64,000 bases of DNA. Source: Verrucolacustris sp044348085 (lineage in GTDB: Bacteria > Verrucomicrobiota > Verrucomicrobiia > Methylacidiphilales > Verrucolacustridaceae). A model generated the notes under the pieces. The model saw only the letters and a program-made list of their open reading frames with translations. It was not told the DNA's origin and searched no databases. Made by a program: the position numbers and the translations under genes. This document shows positions 27,590 through 35,514 of this stretch, one piece after another; the first letter of the stretch is position 1; each line of letters opens with the position of its first letter. The stretch lies in contig JBIKTM010000004.1 in assembly GCA_044348085.1 (NCBI GenBank), positions 1 through 64,000 of the forward strand. The letters run 5' to 3'.

Positions 27590-28321
27590 TTAGGCGGAAT
27601 GAGGTAGGTAGCGCAAGAGCAGGCCCGAAAGCCAGTGGGCAATGGAGGTGTAAGTCCATGCCCAATCGCCTCCAAGATGAAGCAAGGTATCACCCAAAGG
27701 GGAGGGTCGAAACGTTGACCAGAGTAACCCTCCAATAAGGAAAGTATTTCCAAGAAGAATCAAGGTCAGGGAGAAAACTCTGCCATAGATCAGGAAGTCG
27801 GGTTGACGTGTCGGAAAAAGGTCGAACGTGAAGGCGTAGTGGTACCCCCAAATAGCCCCCCAAAGTCCCAAGACCGGAAGGGGAAACTGCTGAAATTCCG
27901 GCCAAATTCGGGTTCCTGCAAGCCACAGAATTCCCGCGATCATTGGATAAAAAGGAAAAATATAGGGAGCTAGGCTGATCCATGGGGAGACCCTATCGGA
28001 GAGGACTTTTCCACCCTTGGAACTTGCTTGGAGGGAGTGAACCCTACCGCCGCTCATCCAGACGGCCAGAGCGTGAGTGAGTTCGTGTCCTAATACATAA
28101 ATCCCACGAGGCCTGGGGAGAGCAAAAAATGCAACGCACGCGAGGATAAAACCCATGCCAAAAACCGCGACACCGGCCCAAGGAAAGCCTGGTGTCTGTG
28201 TTATGTTCCTAAATAGTTTTCCAAAGAAAATGAGGGTAGCGACCAGTCCTGGCCAAAGGAGCAGGGCGAAGCCTAGGCGAAGCAAGTTCATGGATTGACG
28301 CGGGGGAGGGTTTTCGGGCAC
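27590..28321 (-). CDS. Polytopic membrane protein with HELTH zinc-protease motif (M50-like)
   Basis: 243 residues with about six hydrophobic spans. YVLGHELTHAL gives an HExxH zinc site (H79, E80, H83) at the edge of a helix, as in intramembrane M50 proteases. FDLFPTRQPD (D167-D175) may hold the third ligand, though it does not match the usual LDGxxP form. The GTG start at 28321 has AAGGA seven bases upstream. An ATG at 28291 is the alternative. It resembles uncharacterised M50-like families; the substrate is unknown. The start lies only 11 bases from the divergent rpsT start. Confidence 0.68.
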   Translation of the reverse strand: MPENPPPRQSMNLLRLGFALLLWPGLVATLIFFGKLFRNITQTPGFPWAGVAVFGMGFILACVAFFALPRPRGIYVLGHELTHALAVWMSGGRVHSLQASSKGGKVLSDRVSPWISLAPYIFPFYPMIAGILWLAGTRIWPEFQQFPLPVLGLWGAIWGYHYAFTFDLFPTRQPDFLIYGRVFSLTLILLGNTFLIGGLLWSTFRPSPLGDTLLHLGGDWAWTYTSIAHWLSGLLLRYLPHSA

Positions 28322-28332
28322 ACTTTTTCCTT

Positions 28333-28587
28333 ATGGCCAATACTGCTTCTGCTGCAAAACAAGCCCGTGGGGCTCTGCGTCGTCGTGCTGTGAACCGTCT
28401 TCTTCTGGATCATGCTCGTTTGGCCCAAAAGAAAGTTGTGGCTCTTATCACCGCAGGAAAAAAGGATGAGGCGGCCAAGCTCTTTCCTGAGCTTCAGCGT
28501 CGGCTCGATCGCGCCGCAAAAGGTAAGGCCATCCATCACAATCGGTCTGCTCGCATTAAATCTCGGATCGCTCACAAGCTCCGATAG
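28333..28587 (+). CDS. rpsT: 30S ribosomal protein bS20
   Basis: 84 residues, highly basic, with the S20 hallmarks MANTASAAKQARGALRRR and a C-terminal HHNRSARIKSRI helix. It binds 16S rRNA in the body of the small subunit. The ATG follows directly on CTTTTTCCTT with no Shine-Dalgarno sequence, while the divergent membrane-protease gene begins 11 bases upstream. The transcript may be leaderless or have a promoter inside the neighbouring gene. It converges on ispE with two bases between. Confidence 0.97.
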   Translation: MANTASAAKQARGALRRRAVNRLLLDHARLAQKKVVALITAGKKDEAAKLFPELQRRLDRAAKGKAIHHNRSARIKSRIAHKLR

Positions 28588-28589
28588 CC

Positions 28590-29453
28590 TCAATCAGCAC
28601 CGCTCATAAGGCGAGCGGATTGAATCCACGCTTCATTCCCGAAGTATATCTTTGCTAGGTCGACAACTCGATCAGCTTCGTTCTGGGTATGGAATAAACC
28701 GAATACTGTAGATCCGCTTCCACTCATTCGTGCTGCGAGGCTCCCAGATTGTTTTTGCAACCACTCCCGAGCCGAACGAATCCAGATGAATTTGTTTTCC
28801 ACAGGTCCCTCTAGGTCATTTCGTGGATGAAGGGTTAACTTAGAGCCGTCCCCCTGGGTGAGGTGAAGTGGGGGGCCTTCAGAACATGGGATGGGCGACT
28901 TGGCGTATGCTGCGTAAGCGGCAGCTGTTGGGGATGGGAAACCAGGATGAATTAGGATTGCCCAAGGAAGATCTTTTAGGTGCACGGGTTGGATGATTTC
29001 CCCGCGACCCGTTGCACGAGCGGCATAGGGTTGGAGAAAAAAGGGGACATCGCTTCCTAATTCACCCCCTAATCGCGAGAGCTCCTCATCTGTGCACGAA
29101 ATCGACCAAAGATTTCGAAGAAGCAAGAGTGTGGAGGCCGCGTCACTGCTTCCGCCCCCAAGTCCTGCCCCTTGGGGAATTGCCTTTTTAAGGTGCAAAC
29201 GAACCCCGAGACCCTTTGCCGCATACTTTTGAAGCGATTGAGCCGCCCGAAGCACAAGGTTGTCACTCCCATGAGAGAGTTTGGAGTCGCCCTCGACAAC
29301 GAGTGTGCATTGGCCGTCACTTGTGAGCTCGGCGTCTAAAGTGTCGAAGAGATCAACCTTGATAAAAAATGTATCAATAGGGTGAAAGCCATCAGGTCTA
29401 CGTCGACCCAATCGAAGGTCTAGGTTGATTTTGGCATAAGCACGAGTTGTCAT
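28590..29453 (-). CDS. ispE: 4-diphosphocytidyl-2-C-methyl-D-erythritol kinase
   Basis: A 287-residue GHMP-superfamily kinase in the MEP isoprenoid pathway. YAKINLDLRLGRRRPDGFH begins the substrate-binding side and PQGAGLGGGSSDAAS (near 91-105) is the ATP-binding loop. The C-terminal MSGSGSTVFGLF is the third GHMP motif. Normal length. It indicates that this organism makes isoprenoids through the MEP route. Divergent from pyrF with a 20-base gap. Confidence 0.95.
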   Translation of the reverse strand: MTTRAYAKINLDLRLGRRRPDGFHPIDTFFIKVDLFDTLDAELTSDGQCTLVVEGDSKLSHGSDNLVLRAAQSLQKYAAKGLGVRLHLKKAIPQGAGLGGGSSDAASTLLLLRNLWSISCTDEELSRLGGELGSDVPFFLQPYAARATGRGEIIQPVHLKDLPWAILIHPGFPSPTAAAYAAYAKSPIPCSEGPPLHLTQGDGSKLTLHPRNDLEGPVENKFIWIRSAREWLQKQSGSLAARMSGSGSTVFGLFHTQNEADRVVDLAKIYFGNEAWIQSARLMSGAD

Positions 29454-29473
29454 GAAGGAAGATTCCCGATTAG

Positions 29474-30166
29474 ATGGTTAGGGTGAAATCAGACCAAATC
29501 ATTCTCGCTCTTGATGTGGATTCCCCTGCCGAGGCGTTGGGTTGGGCCAAACGATTTCGAGGTAAAGTCGGAACATTTAAGGTTGGCTTACAGCTTTTTC
29601 TTAGGGCAGGGGAAGAGGTTCTTGCAGGACTGCATCGATTGGAGGTTCCAATATTTTTGGATCTGAAATTCCATGATATACCAAAAACTGTTGGGCAGGC
29701 TGTTCGGGCCGTGGCTCGCTGGAAGCCCCTTTTTCTAACGATCCACGCCTCGGGTGGAAAGGATATGATGGAAGCGGCTGTGTCCTTTGCCCCGAAGGAG
29801 ACCCGAGTTCTTGGAGTTACCCTTTTAACCAGTTTAAGCGAGCAAGCCGTTCTTGCTTCTGGATGGGGAAAGGGTGTCGAAGCGACGGTAGAGCAACTGT
29901 CTGAGTTGGCGAAGCAGTCGGGCTTGTATGGGGTTGTCTGCAGCCCCCATGAGGCCAAAAAAACCAGATCCTCTTGGGGGCCGAATGCGGAAATTGTGAC
30001 GCCTGGAGTCCGGTTGCCAGGTGCACAAGCTGATGACCAAGTGCGTGCAAAGTCACCTTCCGAGGCGATCGCAGACGGAGCAAGCCGAGTTGTGATCGGG
30101 CGTCCGATTTTGAACAGCACTGATCCCGAAGCCGTCTTGGAATCGATCCTTTCCGACGCTGTTTGA
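29474..30166 (+). CDS. pyrF: Orotidine 5'-phosphate decarboxylase
   Basis: A 230-residue TIM-barrel enzyme of the short (group I) class, making UMP from OMP. ILALDVDSPAEA opens the barrel. The catalytic Asp-Lys-Asp charge relay lies in FLDLKFHDIPKTV. The phosphate-binding end has VTPGVRLPGAQADDQVR and VIGRPIL. Start ATG 29474; an in-frame GTG at 29483 is an alternative. A long minus-strand reading frame covers this gene but is a shadow. Confidence 0.96.
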   Translation: MVRVKSDQIILALDVDSPAEALGWAKRFRGKVGTFKVGLQLFLRAGEEVLAGLHRLEVPIFLDLKFHDIPKTVGQAVRAVARWKPLFLTIHASGGKDMMEAAVSFAPKETRVLGVTLLTSLSEQAVLASGWGKGVEATVEQLSELAKQSGLYGVVCSPHEAKKTRSSWGPNAEIVTPGVRLPGAQADDQVRAKSPSEAIADGASRVVIGRPILNSTDPEAVLESILSDAV

Positions 30167-30191
30167 ATCGTTTTATCTGACGGGAATGGCC

Positions 30192-30953
30192 TCACATTGA
30201 AAATCGGGGGCCAAGATAAAGCCCTCGGGCAACTGGGTCGTTGATCAGAAACTCTGCATTTCCCTCACTTTCGACTTTTCCTTCGCAAATAAGGTAAGCC
30301 CTGCTCACGATTGATAAGGTCTCCCGAACATTATGGTCGGTGATCAGGACGGCAATGCCCTTGCGACGCATAGTCAGAATAATCTGCTGAATGTCATAGA
30401 CTGCCAATGGATCTACACCACTGAAGGGCTCGTCCAATAGAAGTACACTTGGGCGTGTGACAAGACAGCGAGCGATCGCTAGTCGGCGTTTTTCACCACC
30501 CGAAAGTTGAATCGCATGGCTTTTAATCAGCGCGTCCAAACCCAGTTCAACCAAAAGCTCGTGGCAACGCTCTTTGCGTTCCTGATCGGTGATGGGAAGT
30601 GTTTCCAGAATTGCCATGAGGTTTTCTTCCACAGTTAGGCGTCGAAAAATTGACTCCTCTTGCGGAAGATATCCAATTCCTCTGCGGGCTCTGCGGTACA
30701 TTGGCATTCCCGTCACATCCTCGCCAGAAAACTGAATCGACCCAGCCGTAGGCCGGACAAGGCCAACCAACATATAGAAGCTGGTGGTTTTTCCTGCACC
30801 GTTGGGACCAAGAAGTCCCACAACTTCACCAGCACGAATATTTAGGTTTACCCCGTTGACGACGTTCCTTTCGCCATATCTTTTGACTAAACCTTCACAG
30901 GAAAGGATCGGTTCCCCTTGTGCAGGAGGTGCTGGCTGAGAAGGGGTGCTCAG
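30192..30953 (-). CDS. lptB: LPS export ABC transporter ATPase LptB, non-canonical start
   Basis: LptB powers LPS extraction from the inner membrane with LptFG. Walker A is GPNGAGKTT, the signature LSGGEKRR, Walker B VLLLDEPFSGVD, and the H-loop lies in ITDHNV. The conserved N-terminal stretch (EGLVKRYGERNVV, then IRAGEVVGLLG) is in frame upstream of the only standard start, a GTG at 30821 right at Walker A, so the true start must be upstream. No ATG, GTG or TTG exists there before the stop. Candidates are CTG at 30953 (CTGA overlap with the lptA stop) or ATC at 30908, which has AAGGGG five bases upstream. I list the CTG form (253 residues). Confidence 0.88.
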   Translation of the reverse strand: MSTPSQPAPPAQGEPILSCEGLVKRYGERNVVNGVNLNIRAGEVVGLLGPNGAGKTTSFYMLVGLVRPTAGSIQFSGEDVTGMPMYRRARRGIGYLPQEESIFRRLTVEENLMAILETLPITDQERKERCHELLVELGLDALIKSHAIQLSGGEKRRLAIARCLVTRPSVLLLDEPFSGVDPLAVYDIQQIILTMRRKGIAVLITDHNVRETLSIVSRAYLICEGKVESEGNAEFLINDPVARGLYLGPRFSM

Positions 30954-31447
30954 GGTGTCTTCTGAAGCATGACCCGGCTTGCTCCCTCCGTAGTCATTTT
31001 GTCATCTTCCGGGAAGAGAATGATCTTATCTGCAAACACAGTTTTGTCTTTCGATATGACTTTTGGCTGACGAGCCACCTTAAGGAGGGTCAACTTTTTA
31101 TCTGTAATATCGTACAGCGCTTTTTCGCTTGAGGTCTCGGAGGAGCCATCCTTGCGCTTGATAACGACATCCTCCCGTGCCTCAAGAGACTCAACCGCGT
31201 CATTATCAGCAAAGAAGACAGTCATTTCTTTTGCCGTCATTGTAAAGCGTGGTTCTTCTACTTTTACATTTCCGCGAAAGATTCCCTGCTTTTTGCCCAG
31301 TTTTTTACCCAGATTGAGGTCAAGTGAATCGCTCTCAATGACTGTAGATCCAGTTGGAGACGAAGGTGCCGACGGGGCAGGAGTGGGGGTGTCTTGGGCC
31401 TGAAGTGTAAGGACAAATAATAGGATTGAGGTAAATAAAGTCTTCAT
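30950..31447 (-). CDS. lptA: LPS transport periplasmic protein LptA-like (OstA domain)
   Basis: 165 residues with a signal peptide (MKTLFTSILLFVLTLQAQ) and an OstA/LptA-type beta-jellyroll. The pattern IESDSLDLNLG, GIFRGNVKVEEP, MTAKEMTVFF and later VFADKIILFPED is typical of strand repeats that hand LPS across the periplasm. A proline/serine linker follows the signal. The ATG overlaps the lptC-like stop (ATGA, 31444-31447) and the stop overlaps the lptB CTG. The order lptC-lptA-lptB is the standard one. Confidence 0.85.
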   Translation of the reverse strand: MKTLFTSILLFVLTLQAQDTPTPAPSAPSSPTGSTVIESDSLDLNLGKKLGKKQGIFRGNVKVEEPRFTMTAKEMTVFFADNDAVESLEAREDVVIKRKDGSSETSSEKALYDITDKKLTLLKVARQPKVISKDKTVFADKIILFPEDDKMTTEGASRVMLQKTP

Positions 31448-31872
31448 GGGTTTGAGTTGGAGAGTACGACCCTCACGCGATTGTATAGGGTTCCGCTTGA
31501 GTCAGCCACATTCCAATCAATCCCGTTGGAGGAGATCATAAGCGTTGGGCGTTTGACAAGAATACCGCTGTCAGTAGTCAGGCGATTTTCTTTTCTCCAA
31601 AAGTCACTTCGTGTGGCGGTAATCGTAGTCTCAACTTTTCCCTCTGAGTTAAAGAGTTCGACGTTTAGATCTTCGATTTTGAGCTGATTTGGACTTACAA
31701 CCGTAGCTCGTTTTCCGTTTACCATAGCTGTTTTTTTTCCATTTGCGTCAGCTTGCGGAAGGGCAAAGTTCTGAATCACAGATCCGATAGGAAACTCGGG
31801 GCCATTACCAGCTACGGCTGGATAAGCTGCGAATACGCAAAGAAACGCTAGTATGGCTTTAGGATACGGCAT
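31444..31872 (-). CDS. lptC: LptC-like LPS assembly protein
   Basis: About 142 residues from the ATG at 31872. The frame is open further upstream, but that part overlaps kdsA and has no family features, whereas this ATG begins a clean hydrophobic signal or anchor (AILAFLCVFAAYPAVAG) and has a GGA motif six bases upstream. The remainder is beta-rich (LKIEDLNVELFNSEGKVETTITA, then SDFWRKENRLTTDSGILV), like LptC (DUF1239), which bridges the LptBFG complex to LptA. Identity rests on this pattern and on the position beside lptA and lptB. Overlaps the kdsA stop by 14 bases. Confidence 0.75.
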   Translation of the reverse strand: MPYPKAILAFLCVFAAYPAVAGNGPEFPIGSVIQNFALPQADANGKKTAMVNGKRATVVSPNQLKIEDLNVELFNSEGKVETTITATRSDFWRKENRLTTDSGILVKRPTLMISSNGIDWNVADSSGTLYNRVRVVLSNSNP

Positions 31873-32641
31873 AAAGGATCCGATTGATTTGTTGAAAAAG
31901 GGGGCGTGCTTGCGACAGAGGAAGCATGCTTTCTTTATCCGAAAGTGCCTTTTTTGGATTTGGATGAACCTCAATAAAGAGTCCGTCGATCCCCACTGCT
32001 GCTGCAGCTCGAGCAAGAGGAGGGATAAACTGTGCTTCGCCTTTCGTCACTTGTCCGCCTGAGGGCTTCTGGACCGAGTGGGTGGCATCAAAAATAACCT
32101 TGTGACCCTGTTTCCGCATAGTTACTAATCCCCGCATATCTACAACCAGATCTCCGTGGCCAAAGGTGGTGCCTCGTTCGGTGATCCAAGCTTTTCGACA
32201 ACCCCCACGACGAAGTTTTTCCATTACAGCTGAAACAGCCTGTGGTGCAAGAAATTGCCCCTTTTTGACACTCACAGCTTTTCCTGTCTTTGCTGCAGTG
32301 AGAAGCAGATCCGTTTGGCGACAAAGGAATGCGGGGATTTGCAGAATATCTACAACTTTACCTGCCGCCCTTGCCTCATCTGAGGTGTGTACATCCGTGA
32401 GAACGGGAACCTTGAGAATTCTTTTCAAGGCAGCTAGTTCCTTTAAACCTTTTGCATATCCTGGACCTCGAGGCGAGGAGAGGGATGTCCGATTTGCTTT
32501 GTCGTAGCTGGCTTTAAAGACGTAATCCCAGCCCAAAGAGTGAGCCAAATCACGCAAGGTTTTCCCAATCAAGAGTGATGTTTTGCGTGACTCCAGCACA
32601 CAGGGTCCGCCGATAAGGAGAAACTTATTTCTTTTTAGCAT
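31859..32641 (-). CDS. kdsA: 3-deoxy-8-phosphooctulonate (Kdo-8-P) synthase
   Basis: 260 residues. It condenses PEP with arabinose 5-phosphate to give Kdo 8-phosphate for the LPS inner core. The start MLKRNKFLLIGGPCVLES matches family N-termini. A longer in-frame extension upstream to 32791 lies inside pyrG and is rejected. Other features are KASYDKANRTS and GTTFGHGDLVVDMRG. The VIFDATHSVQKP stretch is typical, and FIEVHPNPKKALSD closes the barrel. It overlaps the pyrG end by 17 bases. Confidence 0.95.
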   Translation of the reverse strand: MLKRNKFLLIGGPCVLESRKTSLLIGKTLRDLAHSLGWDYVFKASYDKANRTSLSSPRGPGYAKGLKELAALKRILKVPVLTDVHTSDEARAAGKVVDILQIPAFLCRQTDLLLTAAKTGKAVSVKKGQFLAPQAVSAVMEKLRRGGCRKAWITERGTTFGHGDLVVDMRGLVTMRKQGHKVIFDATHSVQKPSGGQVTKGEAQFIPPLARAAAAVGIDGLFIEVHPNPKKALSDKESMLPLSQARPLFQQINRILYAVS

Positions 32642-34232
32642 GTTGTTGGGCCGCTTGGGTAAAGCCGCGGAAGAGGGGATGGGGTACATCTGGTTTGGAG
32701 CGAAACTCTGGATGGAACTGACATGCCACAAACCAAGGATGGTCTGGGATCTCGATGATCTCAACCAAAACTCCCTTTGGATGGACGCCACTGATTTTTA
32801 AACCAGCCTTTTCTAGGCTTGGTCGATATGCATTGTTGAATTCAAAACGGTGACGATGTCTTTCCTGAATCTCGGGCACTGCATAAGCCTTTTGGGCGGT
32901 TGATCCAAGGGACAATTGGCAGAGATAACTTCCCAGCCTCATCGTTCCCCCTTTGGCCCCATTTGCATCTTGGCCGGGAAGAAGTGAAATGACCGCCTCC
33001 TTCTCGTTCGGCTGAAATTCGGAACTGTGGGCCTTTTTTAGGCCGGCAACGTTTCGGGCAAATTCGATCACGGCTACCTGCATTCCAAGACAGAGGCCAA
33101 GATAGGGGATTTTCTTTTCCCGAGCATACTTGGCGGAGGCGATTTTTCCCTCAATCCCGCGCTCCCCAAATCCTCCAGGTACAAGAATCCCATCGACTCC
33201 TGCCAGGAATGCATCCGCTCCCTGTTTCTCAATTTCCTCAGCGTCTACTTTCACTAGATCCACCCCCACGTCTTCACCAGATGCAGCATGAAAAAGGGCT
33301 TCGGTTACGCTTTTGTAGGCATCTGGCACGCCGAGATATTTCCCGACCATTGCGATTCGGGCTCGGTGTTTGGGGGAGATCATCCGTCCTACCATTTTTT
33401 CCCACTCCCGAAGCTCCGCAGGGGGTGCTTTTATTCCTAAATGATTAAGAACAAGTTCATCGAGCCGCTCACGGTGAAGCATCAAAGGTACTTCGTAGAT
33501 CGTGTGCTTGACGTCCTGCTCTTCGATCACCGCTTCGACAGAGACATTGCAGAAGTTGGAGATCTTTTGGCGGGTTTCATGGTCAACAGGATGTTCGCTA
33601 CGGCAAACCAGGATTTGGGGCTGAATTCCTATTTCCCGTAGTTTCGCTACGCTTTGTTGTGTAGGTTTGGACTTTAACTCTCCCGCCGCTTTGATGAAGG
33701 GGACGAGCGTGACGTGAATAAAGAGACAGTGCCCAGGACCTGTTTCCAGTGAAAATTGTCGCAAGGCTTCAAGGAAGGGGAGTCCCTCGATATCACCAGT
33801 GGTTCCGCCTATCTCGGTAATCAGGATGTCGCAATTCTCATGCTGCCCCATGTGGCGCAAGCGGTTCTTAATTTCGTCAGTTACGTGGGGAATGACCTGG
33901 ACGGTTTTTCCTAGATAGTCGCCCCTTCGTTCTTTCCGAAGGACCTCCTCATAAACTTGTCCTGCCGTAAGGTTGTGACGACGGGTTAAGTGACAAGATG
34001 TGAACCTCTCGTAGTGTCCTAGGTCTAGATCGGTCTCTGCGCCATCTTCGAGCACATAAACCTCCCCGTGTTGGTAAGGGCTCATCGTGCCTGGGTCGAC
34101 ATTCAAGTAAGGATCAAACTTCATGAGACCAACCTTCAGACCGCGTCGCTCGAGAATCGTTCCTAAGGCAGCCGCTGTGAGTCCCTTGCCTAAGGAGCTG
34201 ATCACGCCACCAGTGATAAATATGTATTTCAT
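32625..34232 (-). CDS. pyrG: CTP synthase
   Basis: 535 residues in two domains. The N-terminal synthetase begins FITGGVISSLGKGLTAA with its ATP loop. The C-terminal glutamine amidotransferase has the nucleophile Cys in LGLCLGMQ (near 377-384) and the catalytic His/Glu in CQFHPEF. It converts UTP to CTP. It lies between kdsB and kdsA, so it can supply CTP for CMP-Kdo; the same kdsB-pyrG pairing is known from Chlamydia. ATG overlaps the kdsB stop as ATGA. Confidence 0.97.
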   Translation of the reverse strand: MKYIFITGGVISSLGKGLTAAALGTILERRGLKVGLMKFDPYLNVDPGTMSPYQHGEVYVLEDGAETDLDLGHYERFTSCHLTRRHNLTAGQVYEEVLRKERRGDYLGKTVQVIPHVTDEIKNRLRHMGQHENCDILITEIGGTTGDIEGLPFLEALRQFSLETGPGHCLFIHVTLVPFIKAAGELKSKPTQQSVAKLREIGIQPQILVCRSEHPVDHETRQKISNFCNVSVEAVIEEQDVKHTIYEVPLMLHRERLDELVLNHLGIKAPPAELREWEKMVGRMISPKHRARIAMVGKYLGVPDAYKSVTEALFHAASGEDVGVDLVKVDAEEIEKQGADAFLAGVDGILVPGGFGERGIEGKIASAKYAREKKIPYLGLCLGMQVAVIEFARNVAGLKKAHSSEFQPNEKEAVISLLPGQDANGAKGGTMRLGSYLCQLSLGSTAQKAYAVPEIQERHRHRFEFNNAYRPSLEKAGLKISGVHPKGVLVEIIEIPDHPWFVACQFHPEFRSKPDVPHPLFRGFTQAAQQHAKKK

Positions 34233-34966
34233 TTGGAGATAGTTGTGGCGCGGTCTGCCAGGGCTCGTTCCGCGCGTGGCACGTCCCCCGGCGTGTCCAC
34301 ACCAATGGAGTTGAAGTTAAGCTTCAGGACTTGAATCGCAATCCCGTTCTCTAAGGCTCGCAACTGCTCGAGCCGCTCTCTTTTTTCGCCCTCCGAGGGC
34401 GGGAGTTTTACTAGGCGCTGAAGAGTCTCGGGAGAGTACGCATAAAGACCGACGTGCTGATGGCTCCACTGGTTTTTCTCTTTCTCGTCAACAGTGCGGC
34501 AAAATCCCAAGGCCTTGCCATTTGAATCGATGGACACTTTCACGATATCAGGCTGATGCAGTTCCTCCTGATTGCGCAAGGGGGTAGCGATCGTGGCCAT
34601 TCCATATTCAGGTCGAAGACCCTTAACGATCTCGTCTAAAATGAGTCCTCGGATTAGGGGTTCGTCGCCTTGAAGATTGATAAACCAGTCCGCTTTCTCT
34701 TTTAAAGCAACCTCCGCAACCCGATCTGTTCCTGAAATATGGTCCATACGGGTCATTACAACATCCGCTCCAAAATCTTGTGCTGTTTTGCAAATGGACT
34801 CGTCATCAGTCGCTACAATCACGTTGGTAATTAAGGTGGACTCTTTGGCTCCTTCCCAAACCCACTGAATGAGGGGTTTGCCTAAAATGGGTGCGAGAGG
34901 CTTGTTCGGAAAGCGTGTGGACGCTTTGCGGGCTGGTATCACTGCGACAACTCGTGGCGTTTTCAT
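34229..34966 (-). CDS. kdsB: CMP-Kdo synthetase (3-deoxy-manno-octulosonate cytidylyltransferase)
   Basis: 245 residues, activating Kdo with CTP. The nucleotidyltransferase start VVAVIPARKASTRFPNKPL (residues 5-23) is diagnostic. FINLQGDEPLI marks the metal- and Kdo-binding part, and VGLYAYSPETL follows near 165-175. Normal length. It is flanked by gmhB and pyrG with ATGA overlaps on both sides. Confidence 0.96.
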   Translation of the reverse strand: MKTPRVVAVIPARKASTRFPNKPLAPILGKPLIQWVWEGAKESTLITNVIVATDDESICKTAQDFGADVVMTRMDHISGTDRVAEVALKEKADWFINLQGDEPLIRGLILDEIVKGLRPEYGMATIATPLRNQEELHQPDIVKVSIDSNGKALGFCRTVDEKEKNQWSHQHVGLYAYSPETLQRLVKLPPSEGEKRERLEQLRALENGIAIQVLKLNFNSIGVDTPGDVPRAERALADRATTISK

Positions 34967-35514
34967 TTTTGTTTTGAGGCTTGTTCAAGAATCCAATCTT
35001 TGGCTTTGGGCCAATCTGAAGCCACAAAGCTGGCAAGTAGGCTTGCCTCATGCATTTCATTCTTGGGTACGTGAAGACTGAGCAAGACAGTTTTGCAGCC
35101 TGCTGAGTTTCCCGCCTGAATATCACATAAACGGTTTCCGATCATAAAAGATCTCTTTAAGTCGATCTGTAGATCTGAAGCGGCTTGTTGGATCATCTTC
35201 GGTGAGGGTTTGCGCCGATCGTCGTAAGGATCGCCTGGGACTGCAAAACAGTGTTCGTATTTAGCAAATATGTTTTTCCCGCCTAGAAGTTCTTCCATCC
35301 TGCTGTCGACCGAGCGGACCTGTTCTTTTGTAATTAGACCACGACCCACACCTGATTGATTTGAGATGACAATCAGCAGGAAGTTTGCGCCTCGAAGGTC
35401 CGTAATTGCGGTGGAAGCCCCAGGCATCAGCTTAACAAGCTTTGGGTCGCCTAAGTAGGGGACGTTTTCGATTAACGTATCGTCGCGATCAAGAAATACG
35501 GCGTATTTACCCAT
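34963..35514 (-). CDS. gmhB: D-glycero-D-manno-heptose 1,7-bisphosphate phosphatase-like HAD protein
   Basis: 183 residues from ATG 35514; longer in-frame starts run into hldA and are rejected. Motif I is FLDRDDT (D9, D11), motif II SNQSGVGRG, motif III RRKPSP. The zinc-binding Cys/His loop of E. coli GmhB is missing: the segment reads CFAVPGDPYDDRRKP. Motif IV reads GNRLCD, with Asn127 where an acidic residue is normal. Position between hldA and kdsB supports the ADP-heptose role, but histidinol-phosphate phosphatase belongs to the same subfamily. Codons for the motif IV change were checked on the strand and are unambiguous. Confidence 0.82.
   Translation of the reverse strand: MGKYAVFLDRDDTLIENVPYLGDPKLVKLMPGASTAITDLRGANFLLIVISNQSGVGRGLITKEQVRSVDSRMEELLGGKNIFAKYEHCFAVPGDPYDDRRKPSPKMIQQAASDLQIDLKRSFMIGNRLCDIQAGNSAGCKTVLLSLHVPKNEMHEASLLASFVASDWPKAKDWILEQASKQK

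Noticed and set aside
29470..30195. A 241-codon minus-strand reading frame over pyrF
   Set aside because: It is the antisense shadow of a clear orotidine 5'-phosphate decarboxylase gene and has no recognisable protein features.
30821..30821. GTG at 30821 as the lptB start
   Set aside because: It would remove the conserved N-terminal strand and the aromatic residue that stacks on ATP, leaving the protein to begin at Walker A.
31873..32016. N-terminal extension of lptC
   Set aside because: It is antisense-free but overlaps kdsA in another frame and precedes a clear signal sequence that starts at 31872.
32642..32791. N-terminal extension of kdsA
   Set aside because: The extra 50 residues lie inside pyrG, lack family similarity, and the conserved KdsA N-terminus begins at 32641.
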